DNA from: Chondrosia reniformis
Lineage: Eukaryota; Porifera; Demospongiae; Chondrillida; Chondrillidae
Direction: 5' to 3'
Assembly: GCA_947172415.1 (NCBI GenBank)
Contig: OX359198.1
Coordinates: 4,557,401 to 4,621,400 of the forward strand
Length of the DNA stretch: 64,000 nt
Each line of letters begins with the position of its first letter. The stretch's first letter is position 1. This document shows positions 1 through 10,600 of the stretch, in pieces. The notes under the pieces were generated by a model. That model saw only the letters and a program-made list of their open reading frames with translations. It was not told the DNA's origin and made no database searches. The position numbers and the translations under genes were made by a program.

Positions 1-300
1 ACCTGGATCCTGATGGCTTCTTTGATCCTTCTCCTTTGCCAGTGAATTTTCCTGCCTCTTAGGAGTATTCAAAATTAGTTTTGAAGGACGAAGTTCTTCT
101 TGCTTGTAAGCAAGCTTGTTACACTTTTAGCTTCAAATTCTCTCCATAATCTTGGCCTTGTCCAAAGCAATTGAGTGGCCAGTCAGTCTTGAGGTAGTAA
201 ACAGCTATGCCAAACCAAACCAAACTGCATTTCTAAACGCTCAAAAGTCGAAGGATGTACCATCCCAAAGAAAAGTTACACAGTTAGAAGGAATTTAAAA
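1..300 (-). mobile_element. Penelope-like element fragment, 3' part
   Basis: Read on the minus strand, this matches pieces of the Penelope-like element at 19,650-20,345: the stretch around its KEAIRIQKSQ-type coding segment and the non-coding tail that ends with the phrase about GGATGTACCATCCCAAAG. It is internally deleted. The same fragment lies at 22,997-23,290 in the right duplication copy, where it extends further left to about 22,840. Confidence 0.7.
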
Positions 301-689
301 ATAGATGTATAGATGAAGATAGTCACTATATTATAGCAAATACTGAATTCAAAATTACAGACCTTTAATGTGAGGTTTTTAAGCTCTTCTACTCCATAAG
401 TAGCCATTTTAAGACTGTTGCCAGTAACTAAAACCATTTTTTCACTTTTCTTACTCTGTAAATAGCAACAAGGTACATTGTTAGTTAATGAATTATTAAA
501 ACTATATTAAATTATAGGTCTGCAAAAACTTTTTATATAATATACTTAACATATTATATTATACCAAAAATTATACTATAGAGCTGAATTGAAGTATAGA
601 TGAATTAAACACAAATTACACAGCATATATGTATAAAGTCATGCGTTATATAGAAACACGCTTCTGTCAAGTTCTATAGTATTATTATC

Positions 690-1203
690 AAGTTAAATAA
701 AAACATTCAAAAATGAAGTTAAAAGTAGGGATGGCACTATATAACGGTGATTGGTGCATCTATAAAAAGTAACGATACAAGACCACTTCTATGTTTGGGC
801 GCATCATGGATAGTAGAAGTAGGGATTGATGCTCTCGATTATATAGTCTATTCTGCTACTTTATTTCGAGTTTTCGCCGAGAAAACTTTCAAAACAAATG
901 TTAACAAGAAAAAGGGGCAATACAAGTTAAATAAAAACATTCAAAAATGAAGTTAAAAGTGGCATAGTGAAACTTATTTAACTATACACATCACTTCTAT
1001 GTTTGGGCGCATCAATCCCTACTTCTGGTATATATCCATGATGCGCCCAAACATAGAAGTGATGTGTATGGTTATAAGTTTCAGTATAATGCCATACCAT
1101 ATGATCACTGTCTTGTTTCGTAACTTTTTCTAGATGTGCCAATCACTGTTATAGTGCCATTCCTACTTTAAACTTCATTTTTGAATGTTTTCATTTTACT
1201 TTA
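690..1203. mobile_element. Fold-back (inverted-repeat) element
   Basis: The first about 70 bases (containing ACATTCAAAAATGAAGTT and GGATGGCACTATA) reappear inverted at the right end (1,130-1,203). An inner pair of inverted segments around CTATGTTTGGGCGCATC lies at 790-810, 1,000-1,016 and 1,036-1,055. There is no coding capacity. The copy at 23,690-24,195 is part of the duplication. Partial copies of the same family lie at 3,215-3,450, 5,515-5,610 and 22,180-22,235, so it is a dispersed family. Confidence 0.7.
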
Positions 1204-1215
1204 TATCTATATCTA

Positions 1216-1249
<34 letters not shown>
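1200..1249. repeat. TA/TATC microsatellite
   Basis: A run of TATC units followed by about 17 TA dinucleotides. The duplicated copy (24,195-24,228) is shorter, as expected for slippage after duplication. The following 1,384-3,076 holds no exon I can firmly support; it contains a short palindrome and candidate exon-like open stretches described in the findings. Confidence 0.9.
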
Positions 1250-2650
1250 CATATGATATCAAACCTCAAAGTCAAATTTGCAGTTAGTCAATTTTACAAT
1301 CTGCCTGGAAGTAATTCCTCTGATGTCATAAAGAAGTAAACCAGTGATGACGGGAGGCAGAGGAAATTCTATTGTGGTCATTCCTATATATGGAATACAG
1401 ACTGAACTCAATTAGTATGAAAATAAATGCAAGTTTTGTGAACCATGTGATAGATAGAGGTATATATCATGACTGCATGTATCCATATTCAATGTGGATA
1501 TATACGTATATCATCCAATAACACCTCAAATTAAACAATTAGCGCTTTTTTAATTGTTAACGTGTTTCGATGCTCTATATATGGTTAACCAGAAATAGGC
1601 TCATTTCCTAAAGTCATATTTTCAAGTGATCCAACACTGTCAATCTTGCATTCTCCATGCAACTTTGCAGACCATGACTGTCTTCCCTCTCTCAGAGTTT
1701 TCACCTTTGCATTTCTTTCAATAAGTGAATTAATAAATTCTATTTATCTCATCAATATATACGTATATGCCCATCTGAATCTTCACTGTTTCTGTTGTAC
1801 CACCTTTGTCAATCTTCTCTGCATGGTCCACCATTGGTTTGATCACTGTCTTCAACACTGATCAACTATAGGCTTCTCTCAATTCCAGCTCCTATATACA
1901 CATGCATATGCATGGTCTGTTGGCTTCTCATGCTAGCTTCATTTCTTTCACTTATAACCTACGTTATTTTATCATATTGGCACACCATACTTGCGTACGT
2001 AAAATATAGCTCCTGGCAGTTAAAAGGTTTCAAACAGGGTTCATTACCACATAGACTATAACCTAAGATTTGATCCTGTGCTGTTTGCGTTAATTAAACA
2101 CGAGCCGAAAAGATTCCATTACCTTTTAACAATGGGCGCGAGGCATTTAAACTGTTAATTAGTGAAATCTACCCTGAATAATTTTTACCTGAATGGGGTT
2201 ATTCCTTCAACATGCATAGTGATCGAGGTCAGAGCTGGGCTGAAGAATATCGATGATGAATGTATTATTTTCTATATAGATCTATTCCATTATGTACAAA
2301 AACCCGCATCCTCACTGCTGTTCATGGTATGCTCTACATATTATAGAAACTATACTATCTAGACTACATACAACATTTTTTTACCTAAGTTGGCCAACTT
2401 GAAGTCTTTTCTTTTCGATTGTTCGTGTTTCGACATTTTGAGCATGCATCTATCAGTTTGACCAAGTTAGAAGAACTTGATCTTTATTCTTTTCTTCGTC
2501 TTGTCCACGCAGCCTTTTAACTCCTCAGGTCGTCCAAAACACCGTTTCTTTAAACCTTGTAAAAATCCTGGAATTCTAACGTGATGAGTCATTCTGTCTT
2601 AGTCATGCACGGTTTCCACGAATTACGTAGACACCTTTTTTTTAGAAATT

Positions 2651-2713
2651 AGTATGTTTATGTAGGCAGAATAAAATTTATTAATAAAGTTTATTCTGCC
2701 TACATAAACATAT
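2651..2713. repeat. Short near-perfect palindrome
   Basis: TATGTTTATGTAGGCAGAAT is followed, across a TTTATTAATAAA centre, by its reverse complement. The pair gives arms of about 28-30 bases. The copy at 25,627-25,687 pairs even better. A second small palindrome (AGAAAAGTTTATATAAACTT) follows directly. It is probably a tiny non-autonomous element. Confidence 0.8.
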
Positions 2714-3076
2714 ACGAATATTTAGAAAAGTTTATATAAACTTTTCTCGAGTACAGTGCATACAAACAGGTAAACAAATACATTAATTTAGCAGAATGCA
2801 TATGTATGTTCACAACCCTATGTACATTCGTCTAAATATGAATTTTGTTAAAGCTCATGCCTATACACCAGGCCCCACTGGCTCCCTCACGCACCGCTTA
2901 ATGCTTCAAATGACGTATGAGACATTATTAATAAACATTGCATTCCTTAAATTTGTTAGAAATACAATGTACATATTAAACTTGGGGCAAACACACATTT
3001 GTGTGTCCTATTCTTATGTAAAACAACATTAGTTTGCAGACATTCCTATAAGAGACATACACAGTTCATAATATCA

Positions 3077-5339
3077 TTAACTTTCATCTTGAGTAGACTG
3101 GGTCTGCATCTCATCATCATCTAACTTTGGAGCCAAGTAATACTTCATGCTTCCTTTCTCTTCCATAGGAAACTCCAGTATTACATAATGAGATAGAGTT
3201 TGAATATGTCCAAGTTAATAAATAAAAACATTCAGAAAATGAAGTTATAAGCATATGGATGGCAGTGCTTGCAACAGTGGCTAGCATACATGGTAAAAAT
3301 ATTGAAACGAGGCAGTATCATAGAGCAAGGCTAATGATGCAAAAGTGGCATACTGAAATTTAAGTGACTTAACCACATACATCACTTCTGTCTTTGGACA
3401 CACGAATAGGACAATGCACCCAAACATAGAAGTTATGTGTATCGTTAAGTCACTGCAAGGCCAGGCCTCAAAGGTTTATCCTTACAAAAATGCTACATAC
3501 AATCTCTAAGTCTTTCCACTGTGGCTAGCTGATTCTGGCAGTGAAAAGTCTATATTTTTGAGAATACTATGAAATGAAACAAAGCTATCTAAAATAGTGC
3601 AGTAAATACAATGACTGTGTTTACCTAAAGGAGATTCACTCTTAAGAGACAGTATCACTCTGGATGAGACAACACATGCTCTACAAAAATCTACCAGCAA
3701 ATGTGAGTATTATGGCCTCTTGTAGTTCAATCAATACCTGTAGGAAGCAAATCATTAGCACACACATTACATACGAGTACTAAGGGAAAGCTATAATTTG
3801 TATATATTTAACAACGTTAACCGTATGACTGATCTCTCATGACCTGTCCATACTCCTTGAAATTTAAGTAATACGACAAATGCATAGACATAACAAAATC
3901 CAATCATAGAAATTAAGGTAAGGATTTTTCTCACTGCGTCAAACTTATATTTTGAAGGATCATTTATCGACTTTTAGAACGTCTAAAGACACAGTTTTGT
4001 TGTCTCTTCTTGATTGTTTGACGTTTTGACCCTGAGGGTCTTCTTCAGAGAGCCACTGTCAATCACTGAAAAAGACCTTCTGGGTCTAAATGAATGACAA
4101 TCAAGAAGAGACAACAAAACTGTGTCTTTAGATGCTCTAAAAGTAGAAAGATGATCCTTACAAAAAAGAAATCAATTTAAGTTGAGTATATATATATACA
4201 TTTGGATAAACAAATAAAATATTTAAACGTAAGCTATACCATTCTAGTTAAAATTTTGCTGAAGCTGGACATCCCACTTAAAATATTTCATTGCTTACTT
4301 GACTATCTTCGTCATCAATGGAAGAGTTTTGCCTCAAGTTGACCTTTCCACTTCCAATGTCTCCGCTAGTACTGAATGTAATACCATACTTGGTACAGGC
4401 AATAGTTACAGAGTCACCAATCTGAGACAGGTCTCTGCATATCCTTTGAAATTCAGTACTTGACATCTTTACAACAGTATTATATTGTGTATCCTAAAGA
4501 GTAATAATAGTGGCAGCAGACAGAAGGCTTTCCACACACAACAACAGCCAAGTCTCAAAGGTTTACCCTTAATTACGAAAATGCTACAGTTTACAATTAC
4601 TTGTGATGCTAATTCCAGAGAATTCTGAAAGTGAAATTAATATAATTATAAAACAAACATACAGAAGAATTGTATCAGTTGGGTATTATATATAAATCAG
4701 TTATATCTTCTTTCTGTACTAGCTTGAGTTGTATTCACACCGACCATACATGTTGAGGTTCATAGATACTTTTATTATTTCACTGTGAGGATTATTTTTA
4801 ATTCTGCTATGTATTACAACATGCAGTGCTTACAAACAAATTGGTAATTATAGCAGTTTGACATTACCAAATGCCGGAAGGGGAAATAAGTCATTTAATT
4901 TCGGTTCCATTTACTTGCAGAAACACCCTACATAGGTAGGCACCTGTTACAGTGATGTAAGCTATCATTGCCTTGGACGAAAAGGAAAGTGGTTATCTTA
5001 GACATGTGACATGTACGCACCCACACAGGCACTGACAAGCAGCTATAATGATTCTTTATCCCTTAAGTATATTAAAAATGGTGCTGTTCTGATTTATCAC
5101 AAAAAGAAGCTTAAAATCATGATAAAATTGGTCAGAAAAGGTCAGAATAGGATCAAACTGCATTTTTGACAATTTCTGCAATTTATTGCCAATTTGAAGA
5201 AATATCAGCATTATATGGAATTGGAACTTTACAAATTGAAGGCCACATATATATAACTGCTAAACTTACACTGGGATGCCAAGCTGCTCATCGTCTACAT
5301 CCATCAGCTTTACTTCATATTGTGATGTTCTGTCTTCAT
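3077..5339 (-). pseudogene. PCNA pseudogene (exons 4-7 only)
   Basis: Copies of PCNA exons 4-7 lie at 5,272-5,339, 4,299-4,493, 3,625-3,737 and 3,077-3,180. Exons 1-3 are absent. Exon 4 still encodes the interdomain connector ([12 protein letters not shown]) and exon 5 is open ([13 protein letters not shown]). Exon 6 has an 11-bp deletion relative to the intact copy (113 against 124 bp), which shifts the frame and gives an immediate stop. The splice acceptor of exon 7 is changed from AG to AA (plus positions 3,181-3,182 read TT instead of CT). No clamp can be made. The upstream KH exon ends in phase 0 while exon 4 needs phase 1, so a KH-PCNA fusion would also be out of frame. Confidence 0.93.
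3960..4160. mobile_element. Inverted-repeat MITE with PLE-like tail motif
   Basis: Two arms of about 80 bases, sharing the CAAGAAGAGACAACAAAACT phrase, face each other around 4,055. Each arm carries a GAAGAC...GGGTC hairpin like that at the end of the Penelope-like element at 20,203-20,240. The minus-strand arm reads CTGAAGA-hairpin-AAAA, a decayed hammerhead-type core. The duplication partner is at 26,930-27,130. Confidence 0.7.
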
Positions 5340-5617
5340 CTTAAGAAGATAGTAAGAAGTCTATATATTATAAACTGCTCCACCTCCCTCCTCCTCCCCT
5401 TAAATGTAACCCTAATCTTGAATTATAAATTCTTTGTTTCACTATTGTTCCTATCCAATACAGTAAGAACTAGTTTGGGTAGCTAGTGAAGACTGCTAAT
5501 AACGTATCAAACTTAATCGTACACATTACTTCTATGCTTGCAATTGGGTGCACCATGCAGAAGTAGGATGATGTGCCTAAACATATACATAGAAGTAATG
5601 TAATTTTATGTACACAC

Positions 5618-6251
5618 CTTATTCGGAATTAGTTCATTTAATTCCTCTAAACTTTGTTGTCTAATAGCACTAGTCTCTCCACTGATAACAAAGCAATCAA
5701 AAGTCTATAGAGAGGGCAGATTATAGTAATATACAATAACACCATATACGTACATCAATCAATCAATCAACCAAATCAATCAATCAATTTTTAATTTTAA
5801 TCACGAATGTCCCTTCAACTCTAAGCTGATCTACCAGGGTGTCCTGTAATTACAAACATTATACTATAATGTTTGCAATTACAGGATTACATTATTCACA
5901 AATTCTAAATCAGTTAAATCAGTCAACCATCAGTCTGGGTAGGTGTTGATGGAAAGGGATGTCACTTTTCCTTCTTTTTCTTTACTGCCCTGGAGAGGTG
6001 AGCCCTGTCCATCCCATTGCTTTAATTTGTAATCTGTACCTTCATACTTGGCTACCAGGCCACCAGAACCCCAATACATTCATCATATACACTGCAATTT
6101 ATACCATGCATGAATAAATTTTAAATTACTTTATCATAATGTATTCTGGCAGCAGTGGTTTTCTCTATTCTCTTAAATTTTTTTTCATTGCCTCCAATAA
6201 TGAATCCAACTTTACTTTTATCAGTGAAACTGTAATAGAAGTGTTCTTCAT
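5618..6251 (-). pseudogene. KH-domain exon pair (gene C, truncated paralogue)
   Basis: Exon 6,130-6,251 (122 bp, entered in phase 1) encodes KVGFIIGGNEKKFKRIEKTT, the first half of a KH domain with its GxxG loop (GGNE). Exon 5,618-5,704 (87 bp, phase 0) encodes the second half (CFVISGETSAIRQQSLEEL). Both have good AG and GT signals. The intron position matches that in genes A and B. Downstream, where the conserved C-terminal exons should follow, the duplicated block with the PCNA pseudogene begins. Upstream coding exons were not found. Probably a gene broken by the duplication; transcripts ending in the block cannot be excluded. Confidence 0.7.
5750..5795. repeat. ATCA tetranucleotide repeat
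   Basis: About nine interrupted copies of ATCA. It lies in the intron between the two KH exons of gene C, near the gene's broken end. Confidence 0.85.
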
Positions 6252-6498
6252 CTGAAATATATAGGAGAAGCTGTTTCCTACAGTAATAATAGTAAATATT
6301 GATTATAACTGAATGATGACTCATATGACAAGCTGATCATGAATGGATTCAAAAATAATATACCTATAGTGGACTAGCTTCTCAATAGTTTTACATTTGA
6401 ACTTACTTTAAGTAATTTCCTCTGATCCTGTGCACACACATGTACATGTGAAACGCCTTAGCGTTATTATGACTGTTATATAGACTATACTAATAGGT

Positions 6499-7400
6499 TT
6501 ACTTTTGAAACTTTCTTATCCCCAGGCTACACCCTCTCTTGAAATCCATAGTGTGTAAAAGATGTAAAGTAGCACACTTTTTAACACCCCAGTCACTCCC
6601 CAAGAAGAGAGTGAGATTGGCAAAAAATTTGCTTGGGTACATTTTCAAAAATTTGGTGCATTCATGTGGCATTAACGATCTTTTTTTCTCATATTCATGC
6701 AAGTCTTGTGTAGTGATTCGATCTTGGAAATTTGGTAGGACTGTGCATGGGATGAAATATCCTATAGCTGATGTTGAAAAAGGCATGCACATTTTGTCAC
6801 CTTCTCCAGAATTCTTTCTTGCAGTTGGCACCTCATCGAGGATAAAGATTCACCATCTATTTCCTTCAGTTGGCTCCGATTCTACATCCTTATTTGCATG
6901 TACTTCTTGTAAAAGTATGCAGATGAGATCTTTATATATGTCTCTGTATAAAAATGCCTCTATATCTGCAGATCATACTATAATCTATCGAATAGGAGTC
7001 TTGGAATGTTTTGCCAAGATGAAGTGCCTTCCTGTTAATTCAAGTTCATCAGTCGTTGATTTTGGGGAAAGAATGCTAAAAGCTATCCAGCTTTGCATTC
7101 AGCTGTGTGTTGTGTTTCTTTGTGGATGTCTTTAATTAGGATATGGAGTGTGGTCTCAGTTGCTTTGCATGTTGAGCAGGGTAATGAATCGTGATAATAA
7201 AACAACTGAATCAGTGAGTTTAAAACTGCAGAGTGGTCAACTGCCATCATGCTGAGTCACACCCTTGCTTGTATTATACGATTCATGCACAGCTAATGTT
7301 TCACTGTGTAATGTCCTTTCTTGTTTCTGTACCTTTTGTGCCATCCCTACATCTTGGCCATTTTTTGTATATAGAATATTTCTATATAGTATTCTAGTTT
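6499..7400. other. Unassigned open frames in a repeat-like stretch
   Basis: The plus strand has a 198-codon open frame (6,539-7,135) and the minus strand a 110-codon one (6,499-6,831). Neither shows a domain I recognise. The following 7,255-7,360 (CCTTTCTTGTTTCTGT, then GCCATCCCTACATCTT) is related to 13,200-13,290, so the region probably belongs to a dispersed element. I do not call a gene here. Confidence 0.3.
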
Positions 7401-7614
7401 AATGGCACTCTTTAACAATATATAAGCTATAGAGAAGGTGTGGTGTGTACATTTTACAACCAGCCAAACAAAACATTATATGCAAGCAATTGAAGAACCG
7501 ACAGTTAGCTATTATTTTCAGAATAAATTGAACTCTTGGACATATCGTATATACAGTAGTATATAAAGTAAATTTAAGTAACAGTTAACAAGTGGTATTA
7601 TATAATAATCGTAA

Positions 7615-10600
7615 TTATTGGGTGCTGTTGATTGATAAGAATAAAGCACACCCCATGAAGTGATCCAGTTCTTCCAGTACAGACTCTACAGTGGGTATCT
7701 TTGGCTTCATTAGAAATCCCTCAGGTGGTCTGCAACTGCTCCATAAAAACACTTCCTCCACACTGGCATTAAATTGAGACTTGGTTAACTGAGCAAAATC
7801 TATTAGCCATTGTGGATTATCCAACTGGGTACAATGTATAGGAAAAAGATGATGGAATGCTTAATACATACTGTATACAGTGTATATTAAGGTCTTTACA
7901 AAATGATAAATATAATTGAAGCTATATACGTAGCTATCACAGGATCAAATTACAGGTTTCAGATGGAATGAAACCTATTTGAAACTTCTTGAACGGCCAG
8001 GTTTCAAAGGGTGGACAAGTATGCACTAGGAGATTAATTTCACAAGTTTCAAGTTTTTCCCAGATCCTTTTCCAAGTTTATCATGCTTTCATGTCTTTTG
8101 AAACCTGGCAGTTCCCAAGAGTTTCAAATAGGTTTCATTCCATATGAAACCTGTAATTTGATCCTGTGATATATAGATCTTGGGACTAAACAATAACATT
8201 AACATGCAAATATAAAAAGGCAGTGAATTACATTACATCATCACTCAACTCATGTCTCAATTTTTCTACTTAAAGGGCTTGTAATCCCCTCTTCCTCATT
8301 ATGCTGATGAAGACCGAGTCGAAATGTTCAATTTTGTTTTTACAATTGTTGCTGAATCTCGATACTTATTATAAACGCAACAAAAAACCCTTATCATTTC
8401 ATCGACGGCTACAAGCAAACCTATATTATACATAGCTACCTTATAAAAACCAAAATTAGCAAGTGATTGTAAGATTTGCTATAGCAAAATTGCAAAATTA
8501 ATATTGACAGTTTAGTAAAAGTTTCTACCATATTTTCTTTATTGTAAAGTGAGAAAATTGACACAGGTCTCACTATTAACATCTACATGTATATATCTAT
8601 ATATAGGTATATGCCACATGTACATTGACGGGAAGGTTTGTCATATATAATTCACTGTATGTACGTATATACAGTATATACTTGCATTGGTATACATTTT
8701 CATATGACTATATATCTATATTTATGTACATCAAATATACGTAATTTGCACAGGCATTTATATGTAAATTAACTTTTCTTTTTCCCAATTTTCATGGTAT
8801 ATATATATTGTCCAAAAGTGACTGATCATGATGTATTACAAACTAACAATTATAGCTTTTTTACTCTTCATTTCCAATATATTTCTCTGATACTTAGTGT
8901 CTGGTTTCAGTACTTTAAGGATGTCTGGGCATTCATCACTGTCAACTAGAGTGAGCAGATAAGGTCGACCGTTGTAGTTGTACTGGTATACAGTCTTCTT
9001 TCTCCTAGTGACATAAACAACTGCAGCATCTTTTTGTCTTAGCACTAGTTCTAGTTCTCCATTCTCTCTAAGTATATATATATATATATATCATTGTGTA
9101 TCAAAGTTAAACCAATTGATATAATATTTACATGTCTGTATATATGCTAAGATTCCATTCTTATCCTTTACTAACTTTTCAAAGAGACTATCAGTAACCA
9201 TTTTCCCAATTTCTTGATACTTCTGTACAACTGCTATGTCTTTTTGAGTAGAGAAGTTACATATTATCCGTATGTCTAAAGATCTATTTAATATGACCAT
9301 CAATAAATGTGCATATATAACGTATATACAAAATAAGCATTGACATGACTAACCCTTCCAAGATAATATTATCAAGAGTGCAATCCCTCCTTTTCTTGGG
9401 TATAACTTCAACCAACTCATACGTTTTCCCTTTCTTTTTACATTTGACATTGATTATAGGATATTCTGTGTCCACAGGGTTTTGATCCTTCAGAATAACC
9501 ACTTGAATATTTAGAATTGTTTCACTTCCGAGAATTTCCAGGTGTCGCAAGCTTATAGTTTCAGCACTAATCCTGGATGGTTGAGAAGAAGCATACATAC
9601 GTTTGTCAATCTACTTGCAAAACAAAATTAACAATTGCAACTGTACAGGCATTAAACTTACAATGAATCAAAAGTGTGACGATACGGAGGCACAAGGCCA
9701 AAGTTAGCGAGTTTCACTTTACCTCCACATTCAATCTCAGCAAAGGGGACCACCATATTTCTTCCAGGATTAGGTAGATCCCAAAACACTTTACCAAACC
9801 TTTGTAATATAAGCCAAATTATGTACATGTGTGTAGCTATATAAATTACAGTAAAAGTTGGTTAATCAGAAAAAGAGGGAGAATCCTTATATCCGAGGTT
9901 CTTCTTCAGTGATTGAAGAAGACTCCCGGGGTCAAAATGTCTAACAATCAAGAAAGACAACAAAACTGCTCTAAAGGTCGAAAGATGATCCTTTCAAAAG
10001 ATAAGTTTGACACAGTTAGAAAAATCCTTACTCAATAGTATTGGGGAGAATCCACATTAACTAGCTGTCCTATTTATCCTGATAATGGTTTACATATATA
10101 TAGGGGTTTGCTTTTTTGACAAACGTGACACCTGTGACTTTGAAATGCCAAACCTCGTTGCTATTGATGCTTGAGTTAGACCAGGCAACTCCAACTAGTA
10201 CTCCTACACTAGTTTAACCTTTTTCAACTAATTTACATGCTTTGCAATATATATATTATATAATTAGCCTGACTTTTATAGCTACACACTCAGTGGGATT
10301 GTAACAGTATATATAAATTTCCACTGGCACTAGTCAGTCAAAATGTGTGGTATAGACCAGTTAAAACCACTTTGTACCAAAATATATACACTACCAATAG
10401 ACTTCCGTATATAAGATAAATGTTTATGTATACTACAGGATTGAGGTGCATATTTTATGGGCATGCAATTAAGATCTAAGACGAGCTATATTATCAAATT
10501 CATATATACCTTAACACCATGGTACTAGTTGATTATATTATTTTCTATAAAACTAATACTTTCTACAATAATTCTAGTAGACTTGTTGAATGTCTCTGGA

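Larger units (their letters stand above)
363..1383 (-). pseudogene. KH-domain exons duplicated from gene A
   Basis: Two exons, 1,265-1,383 and 363-455, are copies of the KH exons of gene A (24,244-24,362 and 23,369-23,461). Both keep open frames and GT/AG splice signals. The first encodes a segment with PPVITGLLLYDIRG, the second one with KIVLVTGNSLKMANYG. Whether they belong to a working gene depends on sequence left of the window. Here they sit downstream of a broken PCNA copy, so I treat them as duplication debris, with the reservation that a second full gene A could continue past position 1. Confidence 0.55.
1..5506. repeat. Segmental duplication, left copy (cut by window edge)
   Basis: This block is near-identical, apart from small indels and scattered substitutions, to 22,997-28,465 in the same orientation. 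Position 1 aligns with 22,997, and similarity is lost just after the shared AACGTA at 5,501-5,506. It carries a Penelope-like fragment, a fold-back element, two KH exons of gene A and PCNA exons 4-7. The right copy is joined to the intact PCNA 5' exons, so this copy looks derived. Its left end lies outside the window. Confidence 0.93.

Noticed and set aside
5339..5618. Fusion gene of KH domain and PCNA
   Set aside because: The KH exon ends in phase 0 and PCNA exon 4 must be entered in phase 1; further exons of that PCNA copy are frameshifted and lack an acceptor.
6539..7135. 198-codon plus-strand open frame as a gene
   Set aside because: No recognisable domain, and a neighbouring repeat tail; kept only as an unassigned stretch.
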